From assembly GCA_050250915.1 (NCBI GenBank), contig JBFWNT010000008.1, positions 62,001 to 126,000 of the forward strand: 64,000 nucleotides of DNA. Direction: 5' to 3'. The translations under genes were made by a program, and so were the position numbers. Shown one piece after another: positions 33,427 through 42,080 of the stretch. The first letter of the stretch is position 1. The number at the start of each line of letters is the position of its first letter. The DNA comes from Miltoncostaea sp050250915 (GTDB lineage Bacteria > Actinomycetota > Thermoleophilia > Miltoncostaeales > Miltoncostaeaceae). The notes under the pieces were generated by a model. The model saw only the letters and a list, made by a program, of their open reading frames with translations, was not told the DNA's origin and did no database searches.

Positions 33427-33524
33427 GTCGGGTGGCCCGCGGCGCACTGGCGCACCAGGAGCGGCAGGCCGACCATCGCGGCCACGAGGATGAAGGTCAC
33501 GTCCAGGGCCTTGACCACGTCCAA
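33423..33524 (-). CDS. Very small single-helix membrane ORF
   Basis: 33 residues from TTG 33524: MDVVKALDVTFILVAAMVGL and PLLVRQCAAGHPT, one transmembrane helix. A ribosome site gaggggg lies 5 bases upstream, and its stop overlaps the next gene's GTG by four bases, which is how real operon members are joined in this window. May instead be the 3' half of a frameshifted gene with the zinc-ribbon ORF next to it. Confidence 0.35.
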   Translation of the reverse strand: MDVVKALDVTFILVAAMVGLPLLVRQCAAGHPT

Positions 33525-33652
33525 CTCGTCCCCCTCGTCGAGCGCTCGCCCGGAGTCACCCAACCCTGCGGCGTCGGCGCGCCCGGCGCTTCCGCGATTG
33601 CCCCGCCCGATGTGCGGAGGAACCCCAGGCCGCAGGCGGGGCAGACACCCAT
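33497..33652 (-). CDS. Possible zinc-ribbon fragment
   Basis: A 51-residue ORF that begins MGVCPACGLGFLRTSGGAI, a CxxC knuckle typical of short zinc ribbons, and then continues without structure. It overlaps the single-helix ORF in another frame. One frameshift near 33530-33560 would join CPACG to the membrane helix in a single protein of about 75 residues. No ribosome site or -10 element is seen. Real or pseudogene is undecided. Confidence 0.25.
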   Translation of the reverse strand: MGVCPACGLGFLRTSGGAIAEAPGAPTPQGWVTPGERSTRGTSWTWSRPWT

Positions 33653-33712
33653 CGCGGCGTGCCGCGGCCGGCTCGCGAGCCATCTGGAGTCGTCGACCCC
33701 GCCCGCGCGCCG

Positions 33713-35014
33713 TCAGACGCTCAGCCCGGGGATGCGGATGAGGGCGACGCCGTCGCCGGCGGGGCCTCCGCCGATCGCCGCCGCGCCGCCCGCCAGCGCG
33801 AGGACCCGGGCCACGTAGGCCTGGGTCTCCGGGTACGGCGGGATCCCCCCGTACCGCTCCACCGCCCCCGGCCCGGCGTTGTACGCCGCCAGCGCCAGCG
33901 GCACCGACCCGAACGACCGGACATGCCCCGACAGCAACCGCGCCGCGGCCGGGACGGCCTGGGCCGGGTCGAACGGGTCCGTGACCCCCAGCCCCCGCGC
34001 CGTGCCCGGCATCAGCTGGGCGATGCCCTGCGCACCCGCCGGGCTGACCGCATTCGGGTCGAAGCCGGATTCCGACCGCAGGAGGGCCGCGAGGAGCACC
34101 GGCTGCAGGCCGTTCCGTGTCGCCGAGGTCGTGATGAGGGTGCGGTATCGCTCCGGGACCCAGTCCGGCAGCGCCGTCGCCGCGGCAGGCGTGGCCGCCG
34201 ATCCCGCGGTGGCGGCCACGCCGCAGCCGGGCACGTACCCCCAGTGCCACGGCTCCCAGGAGTACCGCTGGACGAACCCGAACCGGCCACCGTTGGCGCG
34301 CAGCCAGGCGTGGGCGCCGTCACCGCCGAGCATGTTCAGGTCGAGCTCCGTCGCGTCCCGGTGGCGACTGCGCCCCGGCGGCGCCACCCACTTCGGATCC
34401 GGGTGGCGGCGGAACAGCACCGCCTGCTCGGCGTCGCTCCGGAAGCCGCTCGTGACCATCAGGTCCACCCCGTCGGCGTGGGCGGCCGCGTCCATCAGGT
34501 CGAAGGCCGCCGCGACGGCGGGGCACATCGGCTTCCCATCCCGGTACACCAACGGCCCCTGGTAGCCGCCGCCGCTCGCCCATCCCGTCGCGCCGGCCGG
34601 CATCGCCGCGCTCGCCAGCAGTCCCGCACGCGCGACGGCCCGCGCGCGCAGCCCGCGGGGCGCCGGGACGCTCACCTCCACCTGCACGGAGGTCGGCGGC
34701 CACGACGCCGGGTCGGGGAACGCGATCGCCTCGACCCGGGCGCCGGCGGGGCGCGCCGCCGCGCCGGCCACGGCCGCGAGGCGGGCGCGCCAGGCGGCCG
34801 ACGAGGCCGCGCCGTTCGGGTCGGCCGCCACCTCGCCCAGGCGGGCCCGCAGCTCCCGGGCCGCGGAGACCGCGGCGACGTCCGCGACCGTCTGAGCCCG
34901 CACCACGGCGACGTGGGCCCGGCCGATCGCGAAGAGCGCCACCGCGCCCGCCATGACGAGCGCCGCCGTGACCAGCACCAGCGGCAGCGCCTGCCCCTGC
35001 TGGCCGCGCCTCAC
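33713..35014 (-). CDS. Fusion: TadG-like anchor, VanY-type D,D-carboxypeptidase, SLT lytic transglycosylase
   Basis: 433 residues in three parts. Residues 1-40 (RRGQQGQALPLVLVTAALVMAG) are a pseudopilin/TadG-like N-terminus with a membrane helix. Residues about 165-265 are a peptidase M15 domain: TSGFRSDAEQAVLF, SRHRDATELDLN and EPWHWGYVPG supply the zinc His/Asp/His set. Residues about 300-420 are a lytic transglycosylase: LLRSESGFDPNAVSPAGAQG with the catalytic Glu, GIAQLMPGTARGLGV, ALAAYNAGPGAV. It could trim peptide stems and glycan strands around a pilus or secretion machine. GTG start overlaps the previous TadE-like gene. Confidence 0.88.
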   Translation of the reverse strand: MRRGQQGQALPLVLVTAALVMAGAVALFAIGRAHVAVVRAQTVADVAAVSAARELRARLGEVAADPNGAASSAAWRARLAAVAGAAARPAGARVEAIAFPDPASWPPTSVQVEVSVPAPRGLRARAVARAGLLASAAMPAGATGWASGGGYQGPLVYRDGKPMCPAVAAAFDLMDAAAHADGVDLMVTSGFRSDAEQAVLFRRHPDPKWVAPPGRSRHRDATELDLNMLGGDGAHAWLRANGGRFGFVQRYSWEPWHWGYVPGCGVAATAGSAATPAAATALPDWVPERYRTLITTSATRNGLQPVLLAALLRSESGFDPNAVSPAGAQGIAQLMPGTARGLGVTDPFDPAQAVPAAARLLSGHVRSFGSVPLALAAYNAGPGAVERYGGIPPYPETQAYVARVLALAGGAAAIGGGPAGDGVALIRIPGLSV

Positions 35015-35280
35015 GGGGTGCGGACGCCGACCCGGGCCGGCACGCGCAGCCCGCGCATCCCGGGCAGGAACGCGGGCACGCGGGCGGCCGCGTCGACCAC
35101 CACGACCCGGCCCGCGCCGGACGCGCCCAGGGCGTCGCGGCGCACCTGCTCGTCGGCGCGCAGGGCCGCCGTGACCACTGCGGCGAGCTGCCATCCGACC
35201 AGCGCCACCACCAGCAGGAGCGGCAGCAGCGCGAGCACCTCGACCGCGGCCTGGCCGCCGCCCGCCCGGCGCCGGCTCAC
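35011..35280 (-). CDS. TadE-like pseudopilin
   Basis: 89 residues: GGGQAAVEVLALLPLLLVVALVGWQL is a TadE-type N-terminal segment (G before the cleavage-like site, Glu at +5, hydrophobic helix). The rest is a short Arg/Val-rich domain. GTG start overlaps the preceding TadE-like stop by four bases; its own stop overlaps the fusion gene. Probably a minor pilin or membrane anchor of a Tad-related apparatus. Confidence 0.75.
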   Translation of the reverse strand: MSRRRAGGGQAAVEVLALLPLLLVVALVGWQLAAVVTAALRADEQVRRDALGASGAGRVVVVDAAARVPAFLPGMRGLRVPARVGVRTP

Positions 35281-35585
35281 GGCCCCACCTCGACCGTGAA
35301 CGGCTCCGGCAGCCCGGTGAGCGGGAGCCGCACCCGCAGGCCGTCGGTGCCCGCCGTGACCCGTGCGCGCCGCGCCCACCCGGGCGGGAGGGCCGCGCGC
35401 GCCGCCGGGGCGGCGGGGGCGCCCACCTCGGCGGCCCGCTCGCCGTGCCGGGCGGCGGCTCCGGCGACGCCGAGGACGTGGCCCGCCACGATCATCTGCC
35501 ACGCCAGCCAGGCGGCGATCGCGACGACGGGCAGGACCGCGAGGAGCTCGACGGCGGCCTGGCCGCGGGGGCGGGGGCGGTGCAT
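35277..35585 (-). CDS. TadE-like pseudopilin, first gene of the unit
   Basis: 102 residues: RGQAAVELLAVLPVVAIAAWLAWQM has the TadE Glu and helix, followed by an Ala/Arg-rich region and a beta-strand-rich end (VRLPLTGLPEPFTVEVGP). ATG 35585 with TAGCGT 6 bases upstream. Heads a three-gene operon with four-base overlaps. The rest of a Tad system (TadA ATPase, TadB/C) is not in the window. Confidence 0.78.
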   Translation of the reverse strand: MHRPRPRGQAAVELLAVLPVVAIAAWLAWQMIVAGHVLGVAGAAARHGERAAEVGAPAAPAARAALPPGWARRARVTAGTDGLRVRLPLTGLPEPFTVEVGP

Positions 35586-35591
35586 GGGCCG

Positions 35592-35597
35592 ACGCTA
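35592..35597 (-). promoter_or_regulatory. -10 element of the TadE operon
   Basis: Minus-strand TAGCGT, 6 bases before ATG 35585. Confidence 0.5.
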
Positions 35598-35655
35598 GGC
35601 GGGGCCCCTGTGACGGATCAGCGCACGAGCGTGACGGTGCGCGCGCAGATGTGTG

Positions 35656-35778
35656 TCAGTGCTCGGACCGCCGCCTCAGCGACGACACCACTGCGCTTGC
35701 CGACGTCACGACCACCGCGCCGGCGCCGGCGATGAGTGCGCGGCGCCAGAACGGTCGCCTCCCGCCTCGCACGGTCAC
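35656..35778 (-). CDS. 40-residue basic single-helix protein
   Basis: Too short for standard gene finders. From GTG 35778 it reads MTVRGGRRPFWRRALIAGAG then AVVVTSASAVVSSLRRRSEH: a basic N-terminus, one possible membrane or twin-Arg-like helix, and a basic C-terminus. GTG overlaps the stop of the coiled-coil gene by four bases, the usual operon junction here. Function unknown; perhaps a membrane-associated partner of that protein. Confidence 0.45.
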   Translation of the reverse strand: MTVRGGRRPFWRRALIAGAGAVVVTSASAVVSSLRRRSEH

Positions 35779-36677
35779 GCCGCCATCGCGTTGCGGCGGC
35801 GCGTGGACGCGCGGCGCACGGCCTGGACGAGCTCGTCCTTCGTCATCCCGGAGCGGCCGTCGATGTCGAGCGACGCCGCCAGGTCGATCAGCTCGGGCTT
35901 CGTCTTGCCGGCGATGTCCTCGAGCGCGGGCTCGGCGTCGGCGTCCCCCACGAGCTCAGCCGCCTCGTCGCGCACGGCGCCGCGGGCCCCGTCGGCCTCG
36001 GCGGCGCGGGCATCGGCGGCACGGGCGGTCGCGTCGGCCTGGTCGCTCATGGCGCGGGCGCGGCGGTGGGCGTCCTCGGCCGCGGCGCGGGCGGCCTCCG
36101 CGGCCTCGTCGGCGAGCGCACGGGCGGCGGCGAGCTGCTCCTGGGCGGCCCGCATCTCCTCGTCGGCGGCGTCGCGGGCGTCCTGCGCCCGCTGCGCGGC
36201 CTGCCCCCGCTCGGCCTCGTTCCGCGCCGCGACCTCATCGACGCGACGGGCGGCGTCCGCCTCGGCCTCCGCGCGGGCCTCGGCCACGCGCTGCTTGGTC
36301 TCCGCCGCGCCGGCCTTCTTGGCCTCCTGGATCCGCTCCCGCCCCTCGGCGATGACCGCCTTCTCGCGCGCCGCCAGCTCGTCGGCCTCGCGGGCCCGGC
36401 GCAGCGCGTCCTCCTCGGCGCTCCGGGCCTCCTCGAGCGCCTCGCGGGCGCGCTGCAGCCGCAGGTCGAGCGAGTCGGGGCCGAACGGCACCGCGTCGGC
36501 GACGGTCTCGCTCGCCCGGCGGACGCCGTCGCGCGCGCCATCGACGGCACGGTCGACCGGCGCCGGCGTCAGGTACCGGCGGATCAGCCACCCCGTGTTC
36601 TCCGGGAGCTCCGCGATGGCGGTCCGGGCGTGGTGCATCAACCACTGCCCAGGATGGTCGGGGCGCTCTGAACTCAT
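35775..36677 (-). CDS. Long coiled-coil protein with C-terminal Rho-N/SAP-like domain
   Basis: 300 residues. About residues 70-240 are a highly charged Ala/Glu/Arg coiled coil (heptads such as LEEARSAEEDALRRAREADE). The C-terminus, KTKPELIDLAASLDIDGRSGMTKDELVQAVR, is a Rho N-terminal/SAP-like helix-extended-loop that may bind nucleic acid. The N-terminus PDHPGQWLMHHARTAI has no signal. ATG 36677 with GAGGA about 9 bases upstream. Possibly a nucleoid or envelope organising protein; unknown role. Confidence 0.75.
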   Translation of the reverse strand: MSSERPDHPGQWLMHHARTAIAELPENTGWLIRRYLTPAPVDRAVDGARDGVRRASETVADAVPFGPDSLDLRLQRAREALEEARSAEEDALRRAREADELAAREKAVIAEGRERIQEAKKAGAAETKQRVAEARAEAEADAARRVDEVAARNEAERGQAAQRAQDARDAADEEMRAAQEQLAAARALADEAAEAARAAAEDAHRRARAMSDQADATARAADARAAEADGARGAVRDEAAELVGDADAEPALEDIAGKTKPELIDLAASLDIDGRSGMTKDELVQAVRRASTRRRNAMAA

Positions 36678-36825
36678 CGAAACCCGTCCTCGGGACGCAT
36701 TGCCGGTCGGGCTCGGCCTACCCGGCGTCCACCTCCCGGGAATCGTCGGTTGCAGGCGTTTCGTTGATTCCGCAGGATCGGGGCGCCCGACGGTCACGCC
36801 GCGACAGGATCCGGGCAGGCGGGTT

Positions 36826-37194
36826 TCAGCGGAAGCGGCGGCTCTCCCGGACGACCCAGACGATGACGAGCACCAGGACCGCGATGAGCGCGATCACCCC
36901 GAGCGGCGTGAGGCGGTCGCCGAGGAGCGGGAACCCGCCGATGAGCAGGAACGCGATGCCGATGCCGCAGGCGATGATCACGTACCGCTGCCACGGCTTC
37001 AGGACCAGCCAGGCCAGCTCGTTCTGGCGGAAGTAGTTGTAGCCGAAGACGATCAGGGCGGCGACGAACAGGACCTGGATGATCAGCCCGAGGGAGCCGG
37101 CGGTCGCACCGAAGCCCTCCTGCGAGACGAACACCAGGCCGGCGATCGCCGCGATGATCAGGAAGTTCCGGACCCCGATCCAGTTGATCCTCAC
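36826..37194 (-). CDS. Small four-helix membrane protein
   Basis: 122 residues: NWIGVRNFLIIAAIAGLVFV, LGLIIQVLFVAALIVFGYNYF, YVIIACGIGIAFLLIGGFP and LGVIALIAVLVLVIVWVV are membrane segments with a basic end RESRRFR. The motif FGYNYFRQNELAWLVLKPWQR recurs in actinobacterial homologues of unknown function, from memory. GTG start nine bases after thrS, so likely co-transcribed with it. The 148 bases downstream of it hold nothing I can identify. Confidence 0.7.
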   Translation of the reverse strand: MRINWIGVRNFLIIAAIAGLVFVSQEGFGATAGSLGLIIQVLFVAALIVFGYNYFRQNELAWLVLKPWQRYVIIACGIGIAFLLIGGFPLLGDRLTPLGVIALIAVLVLVIVWVVRESRRFR

Positions 37195-37203
37195 GGCCGC
37201 GCC

Positions 37204-39108
37204 CTACCCCTCCCCGACCTCGTCGCGCAGCGCCGCCGCCAGCGCGGCGATCGCGGGCGTGCCCCGGTCGCCCCCGTGGCGGGCGCGGACGGAGGCGGTC
37301 CCCGCCTCCTCCTCCTTGTCGCCGACCACCAGGAGATACGGGATCTTGGCGAGCTCGCCGTCGCGGATACGACGTCCGACCGACTCCGAGCGGGCGTCGA
37401 TGCCCACCCGCAGGCCGAAGTCGCGCAGCCGCGCGCGCACCGACTCGGCGTACGGCGCGTGGCGGTCGGCGATGGGGAGGATCCGCGCCTGCTCGGGCGC
37501 CAGCCACAGCGGGAAGTCGCCGCCGGTGTTCTCGATGAGGATTCCGAGGAAGCGCTCGATCGACCCGGTGATGGCCCGGTGGATCATCACCGGCCGCTCG
37601 TCCTGGTCGTCGGCGTTGGTGAACGTCAGGTCGAAGCGCTCGGGGAACCAGAAGTCGAGCTGGCAGGTGCCGAGCTGCCACGAGCGACCCATCACGTCGG
37701 TCACCTGGAAGTCGATCTTCGGGCCGTAGAAGGCGCCGTCGCCCTCCTTCAGGCCGTACTCGCGGTCGCCGAGGGCCTGGCGCAGCGCCTCCTCGGCCTG
37801 GTCCCACATCGACTGCTCGCCGATCGCCTTCTCGGGGCGGGTGGAGAGCTTGAGCTCGACGTGCTCGAACCCGAACCGGCCGTAGAAGCGGTCGGTGAGC
37901 GCCAGGACCGCGTTGACCTCGTCCTGCACCTGGTCGAGGCGGCAGAAGATGTGGGCGTCGTCCTGGGTGAACGCCCGCACCCGGAACAGGCCGTGCAGCA
38001 CGCCCGACAGCTCGTGGCGGTGGACGTGGCCGAACTCGGCGTAGCGGAGCGGCAGCTCGCGGTAGGAGTGCCGGCGGCTGCGGTACACGAGGCACGCGCC
38101 GGGGCAGTTCATCGGCTTCACCGCGAAGCTCTGTTCCTCGATCTCGGTGAAGTACATGTTCTCGCGGTAGTTGTCCCAGTGGCCCGAGGTCTTCCAGAGC
38201 TCGGTGTCGAGCATCGTGGGGGTCTGGATCTCCGCGTAGTCCATGTTCGCCAGCTCGTCGCGGACGGCCTGCCTGATGCCGTTGACCACCACCATCCCGC
38301 GGGGCAGGAAGAACGGGAACCCGGGGCCGTGCTCGTCGAAGTGGAAGAGCTCCAGGTCGCGTCCGACGCGCCGGTGGTCGCGGGCGCGGGCCTGCTCGAG
38401 CCGCTCCAGGTAGGCGTCCAGCTCCTTCCGCTGCGGGAACGCCGTCGCGTAGAGGCGGGTGAGCTGCGGGTTCTTCTCGCTGCCGCGCCAGTAGGCGCCC
38501 GCCACCGACATGAGCTTGACGGGGCCGATGCGCCCGGTGTCCTGCACGTGCGGGCCGCGGCAAAGGTCGACGAACTCGCGGTCGCGGTAGAGGGACACGG
38601 TCGTCTCGCCCTGCCCCTCCAGGACGCCCACCTGGTCGACCTTGAACGTCTCCCCCTGCTCGCCGAAGAACGCCAGCGCGTCGCCGGTGCTCATCACGGA
38701 GCGCTGGAACGGCGCCTTCGAGGCGATGATGCGCGCGATCTCCGCCTCGATGGCCGGGAAGTCGTCCTCGGTGATCGGCCGGGGCGCGTCGAAGTCGTAG
38801 TAGAAGCCGTCCTCGATCGGCGGCCCGAAGCCGAGCCTGGTGCCGGGGATGAGCGTCTGGACCGCCTCCGCCATCACGTGGGCCGCCGAGTGGCGCATCA
38901 CGTAGAGGTAGTCGTCGCCGCTCCTGGGGGTCACGATCTGGATCTCGTCGCCGTCCGCCAGGGGCAGCGCCAGGTCGCGGATCTCGTCGCCCACGCGCAC
39001 GGCGACCGCGGCCTTGGCCAGGCCGGGTCCGATCGCGGCGGCGGCGTCGTGCCCGGTGGCCCCGTCGGGCAACTCGAGCCGGTTGCCATCGGGCAGCGTC
39101 ACGGTCAC
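37204..39108 (-). CDS. thrS: Threonyl-tRNA synthetase
   Basis: 634 residues. TGS domain (residues 1-60), editing domain with HSAAHVMAEAVQ and the CxxxH-type site (DLCRGPHV), class II core with motif 2 (FRVRAFTQDDAHIFC), zinc Cys in PMNCPGACLVY and His in MIHRAITGSIERFLG, and the C-terminal anticodon domain (LPIADRHAPYAESV). All complete. GTG 39108 with TAGGAT 8 bases upstream, likely leaderless. Confidence 0.98.
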   Translation of the reverse strand: MTVTLPDGNRLELPDGATGHDAAAAIGPGLAKAAVAVRVGDEIRDLALPLADGDEIQIVTPRSGDDYLYVMRHSAAHVMAEAVQTLIPGTRLGFGPPIEDGFYYDFDAPRPITEDDFPAIEAEIARIIASKAPFQRSVMSTGDALAFFGEQGETFKVDQVGVLEGQGETTVSLYRDREFVDLCRGPHVQDTGRIGPVKLMSVAGAYWRGSEKNPQLTRLYATAFPQRKELDAYLERLEQARARDHRRVGRDLELFHFDEHGPGFPFFLPRGMVVVNGIRQAVRDELANMDYAEIQTPTMLDTELWKTSGHWDNYRENMYFTEIEEQSFAVKPMNCPGACLVYRSRRHSYRELPLRYAEFGHVHRHELSGVLHGLFRVRAFTQDDAHIFCRLDQVQDEVNAVLALTDRFYGRFGFEHVELKLSTRPEKAIGEQSMWDQAEEALRQALGDREYGLKEGDGAFYGPKIDFQVTDVMGRSWQLGTCQLDFWFPERFDLTFTNADDQDERPVMIHRAITGSIERFLGILIENTGGDFPLWLAPEQARILPIADRHAPYAESVRARLRDFGLRVGIDARSESVGRRIRDGELAKIPYLLVVGDKEEEAGTASVRARHGGDRGTPAIAALAAALRDEVGEG

Positions 39109-39116
39109 GAAGGCGG

Positions 39117-39122
39117 ATCCTA
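39117..39122 (-). promoter_or_regulatory. -10 element of thrS
   Basis: Minus-strand TAGGAT, 8 bases before GTG 39108. No T-box-like leader is possible in this spacing. Confidence 0.5.
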
Positions 39123-39170
39123 CTGGGTCCGCGACGGCCGACGGGGTTGTGGGGCGGGGCCGACCCGGGG

Positions 39171-39656
39171 ATGATCGGAGAGATGCTCGCGCGGTTCCTC
39201 TACGACGCCGACGGGCACGTGCGCGTCCGCCGGATGATCGGCGTGGTGGCGTCGTGCCTCGTCTTCGCGCTGTTCGGGACCTTCCTCCTGGCGCTGACCC
39301 CGATCTTCGGGGCGCACGAGGGCGCGCAGACCATCTGGGTCCTGTTCTGCGTCTTCCTGCTGAAGTTCCCGCTGGTCTCCCTGCTGTGGTGGTTCATCGC
39401 CCGCAACAAGGAGTGGCCGACGAAGGCGCCCAAGTGGAGCGAGCGCGAGACCCGGGAGATCCTGGCGTACCTGGTCTCGGAGGCGGACCGCGTGAGGGAC
39501 CTGCCGGACGCGCCGGCCCGCCTGGCCTACCTCCAGCGCGAGGCGTGGAACGTCGCCGACCGCGTGGGCGGAGAGGTGAAGGTGGACGCCGTGAACGTGG
39601 CGCTCCACATCGACGAGATCAGCCGCCCGCGGGCGCGGAGGCCGACGGGCACCTGA
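39171..39656 (+). CDS. Two-helix membrane protein with soluble C-terminal domain
   Basis: About 161 residues. Helices at IGVVASCLVFALFGTFLLAL and TIWVLFCVFLLKFPLVSLLWW; the remaining 90 residues are soluble and helical (KWSERETREILAYLVSEADRV...AWNVADRVGGEV). No family recognised. The start at ATG 39171 is the first reasonable one; the frame opens at 39147. The next gene's ATG overlaps its TGA (TGATG), so the two are co-translated. Confidence 0.65.
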   Translation: MIGEMLARFLYDADGHVRVRRMIGVVASCLVFALFGTFLLALTPIFGAHEGAQTIWVLFCVFLLKFPLVSLLWWFIARNKEWPTKAPKWSERETREILAYLVSEADRVRDLPDAPARLAYLQREAWNVADRVGGEVKVDAVNVALHIDEISRPRARRPTGT

Positions 39657-40231
39657 TGCTGGAGGGGGCGCACGCCGACCTCCTGGACGCCGGCATCGCC
39701 GCCGACGGGAGGGCCTTCCGGGCGCTGCTGGACGGGCGCCGCGGCGACGCCCGCGAGGCGCTGCGCGAGGCCGCCGCCCTCTACCGGGCGTCCTGGGAGG
39801 CCGCGCCGCCCCGCAGCTACGGCCGGCTGGTGGCGCACCTGAAGTCGGCGGTGCTCGCGGGCGACGGCGCCGAGGCGGCCGCCTGGGTGGAGGGCGAGCT
39901 GGACGGGACCTGCGACTCGCCCACCTCCTGCTACGCCCTTGCGATCGCGGCCCTCGTCCGCGGCGACGACGCGGTCGCCGCCCGCGCGGCCGCGTCGATG
40001 GCCGAGGGTGGCGAGGCGTTCGCCCGGGCGGCCGCGGCTCTGGCGGCCATCGCCGCGGGCGACGCAGCGGCCTACCGTGACGCCGTGCTCGCGATCGTGT
40101 GGGATTTCGAGGACCGGGAGGCCCACCTCACGGGCGTGCCGATCGCGGACACCGCCCTGCTGATGGAGGCGCTGGCGGAACCGCGCGGGATGGCCACTGC
40201 GCCCGTGTCCGCCCTGATGCCGCGGCGGTGA
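39656..40231 (+). CDS. Alpha-helical repeat-like protein, unknown
   Basis: 191 residues, very Ala-rich with paired helices (RRGDAREALREAAALYRASWEA; GRLVAHLKSAVLAGDGAEAAAWVEGEL; CYALAIAALVRGDDAVAARAAASM), similar in feel to TPR proteins. A Cys pair in TCDSPTSC. No enzymatic motif. ATG overlaps the stop of the membrane protein gene by one base, so the pair may function together at the membrane. Confidence 0.7.
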   Translation: MLEGAHADLLDAGIAADGRAFRALLDGRRGDAREALREAAALYRASWEAAPPRSYGRLVAHLKSAVLAGDGAEAAAWVEGELDGTCDSPTSCYALAIAALVRGDDAVAARAAASMAEGGEAFARAAAALAAIAAGDAAAYRDAVLAIVWDFEDREAHLTGVPIADTALLMEALAEPRGMATAPVSALMPRR

Positions 40232-40289
40232 AACCCACCGAACGTTGGGTTGCCCGCCCGGACGGACGCGTCGTACAGTGCCGCGGGCG

Positions 40290-42017
40290 ATGAGTCGCCT
40301 CACACGGTCCCCCGTCCCCGGCGCCGCCGTCCTCCTGGCCGCAGCCGCCCTCGCCGGATCGGCGGCCGCCGCGCCCGGCGACACCGAGCTGGTCTCACGG
40401 AAGACCGACGGGTCGCCCGCGAACGGGGCGTCGGACGCCCCGGCCATCTCCGGCAACGGACGGTTCGTCTTCTTCCATTCGCTCGCGACCAACCTCCCGT
40501 CCAACAGCGACGAGAAGTCGCACGGCTACCTGCGAGACCTGACTGCGGGTTCGACCATCCTGATCGGCCGCCCCCTCATGGGGGCGCTCACGACGGACGG
40601 CGCGTTCATCGGCTCGCTCAACGAGCAGTTCGGCGTGACCGACCGGGTCGGTCGGACGGCACTGCCGACGTTGACGGAGGCCTTCGCCGCGACCATCGGC
40701 TTCGGCGCCAACGGCCGGCAGCCGGCCCGCATACGGCCCTCGATCTCCGCCGATGGATCGCGGCTGGCGTTCGCGCGCGCCGCGGCGACCGACGAGGGCC
40801 CGCTCGGCGTCTTCGTGAAGAGCTTCGCCGACGGGAGCCTGACGCTGGTGAGCCGGAAGAGTGGCCCCGGGGGCACCCCCGCCTCGGACGTGTTCTCCTC
40901 CGCGATCTCCGGGAACGGCCGGTACGTGGCGTTCGAGTCCGACACGACCGACCTCGCGCCCGGCGACAGCGCCGGCACCAGCGACATCTGGCTCCGCGAC
41001 CTGCAGACCGACGAGACCACGTTGATCAGCCGCGGCAGCGGGGCGGCGGGCGTCGCCGGCGATCGCGACTCGTTCGAGCCGAGCATCTCCGACGACGGCC
41101 GGTACGTCGCCTTCTCGTCGTACGCCAAGACGTTCGCGCCCGACGACACGGACGACCTGCCGTCGGTCTACGTCCGCGATCGGATCGCCGGCACGACGAC
41201 CCTGGTCAGCCGCGCGACTGGCGCGCCGGGCGCGCCCGCGAACAACGACGCCTTCGAGGCCGACATCTCCGGCGACGGCCGCTTCGTGGCCTTCACCTCG
41301 GCGGCGTCCAACCTCGGAGCGGACGGCGGCAACGGCACCCGCGACGTCTTCGTCCGCGACCTGGCGAACGGGACGACCACGCTGGTCAGCCGCGGCCAGG
41401 GTGTCGCCGGGCCGCCGGCCCAGGGGACCTCGGAGGCACCCGTGATCTCGGACGACGGCCGCTACGTCGCGTTCGAGTCGGACGCGCCTCTGGTGGCGGG
41501 CGCGTTCGCCGGGGTCAACATCTATCGGCGTGACCTCGGCGAGCCGCCCCCGGTCGCCGGCGGCGGCGGCGTCGGCGGTGGCGGCGCCGGCGTCGGAGGC
41601 GGCGGCGCGACCGGTCCGCAGCGGAAGGTGCGCTGCGCCGGGCTCCTGGCGACGAAGGTCGGGACCGCCAGGCGCGACGTCATCCGCGGGACCCGCAAGC
41701 GCGACGTGATCGCCGCCCTCGGCGGCAACGACACCGTGTTGGGCCTCGGCGGCGACGACGTCGTCTGCCTCGGCGACGGCGACGACACGGCCGACGGGGG
41801 CGCCGGGGCGGACCGCATCATCGGCGGCCCCGGGGCCGACCGCCTGGCCGGCGGAGCGGGCCGCGACCTGCTCGACGGCGGCGCCGGCGCGGACGTGTTG
41901 CGCGGTGGCGCCGGCATCGACCGCCTCCTCGGCGGGGCCGGTGCGGACGCCCTGATCGGCGGGGCCGCACGCGACGCGCTGGTCGGCGGCGCCGGCAGGA
42001 ACCGCCTGACCCAGTAG
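40290..42017 (+). CDS. Secreted PD40/TolB-like propeller with RTX-type C-terminus
   Basis: 575 residues. Signal peptide (PGAAVLLAAAALAGSAAAAPG). At least five blades share the motif ISGNGRYVAFESD...DIWLRDLQTDETTLISRG, a WD40-like PD40 propeller. A Gly-rich hinge (about residues 425-450) leads to a C-terminal array of GGAGADRIIGGPGADRLAGG-type nonapeptides, predicted calcium-binding beta roll. TACAGT lies 10 bases before ATG 40290. Likely surface or secreted; ligand unknown. Confidence 0.82.
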   Translation: MSRLTRSPVPGAAVLLAAAALAGSAAAAPGDTELVSRKTDGSPANGASDAPAISGNGRFVFFHSLATNLPSNSDEKSHGYLRDLTAGSTILIGRPLMGALTTDGAFIGSLNEQFGVTDRVGRTALPTLTEAFAATIGFGANGRQPARIRPSISADGSRLAFARAAATDEGPLGVFVKSFADGSLTLVSRKSGPGGTPASDVFSSAISGNGRYVAFESDTTDLAPGDSAGTSDIWLRDLQTDETTLISRGSGAAGVAGDRDSFEPSISDDGRYVAFSSYAKTFAPDDTDDLPSVYVRDRIAGTTTLVSRATGAPGAPANNDAFEADISGDGRFVAFTSAASNLGADGGNGTRDVFVRDLANGTTTLVSRGQGVAGPPAQGTSEAPVISDDGRYVAFESDAPLVAGAFAGVNIYRRDLGEPPPVAGGGGVGGGGAGVGGGGATGPQRKVRCAGLLATKVGTARRDVIRGTRKRDVIAALGGNDTVLGLGGDDVVCLGDGDDTADGGAGADRIIGGPGADRLAGGAGRDLLDGGAGADVLRGGAGIDRLLGGAGADALIGGAARDALVGGAGRNRLTQ

Positions 42018-42067
42018 CGCCCGCCGCGGGGGCACCGGCGGGGGGTTGCCTTCGCCGCGACATTCGG

Positions 42068-42073
42068 TACGGT
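42068..42073 (+). promoter_or_regulatory. -10 element of the FTR1 gene
   Basis: TACGGT, 7 bases before GTG 42081. It overlaps the other candidate start (GTG 42072), which argues for the later start. Confidence 0.5.
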
Positions 42074-42080
42074 GAAGGTC

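Noticed and set aside
35653..39174. A 1173-residue plus-strand open frame
   Set aside because: It lies antisense to the coiled-coil gene, the small membrane protein and thrS, and its sequence is the typical shadow of GC-rich third positions (long runs of Arg, Ala, Val, Glu, His). No start signal or domain.
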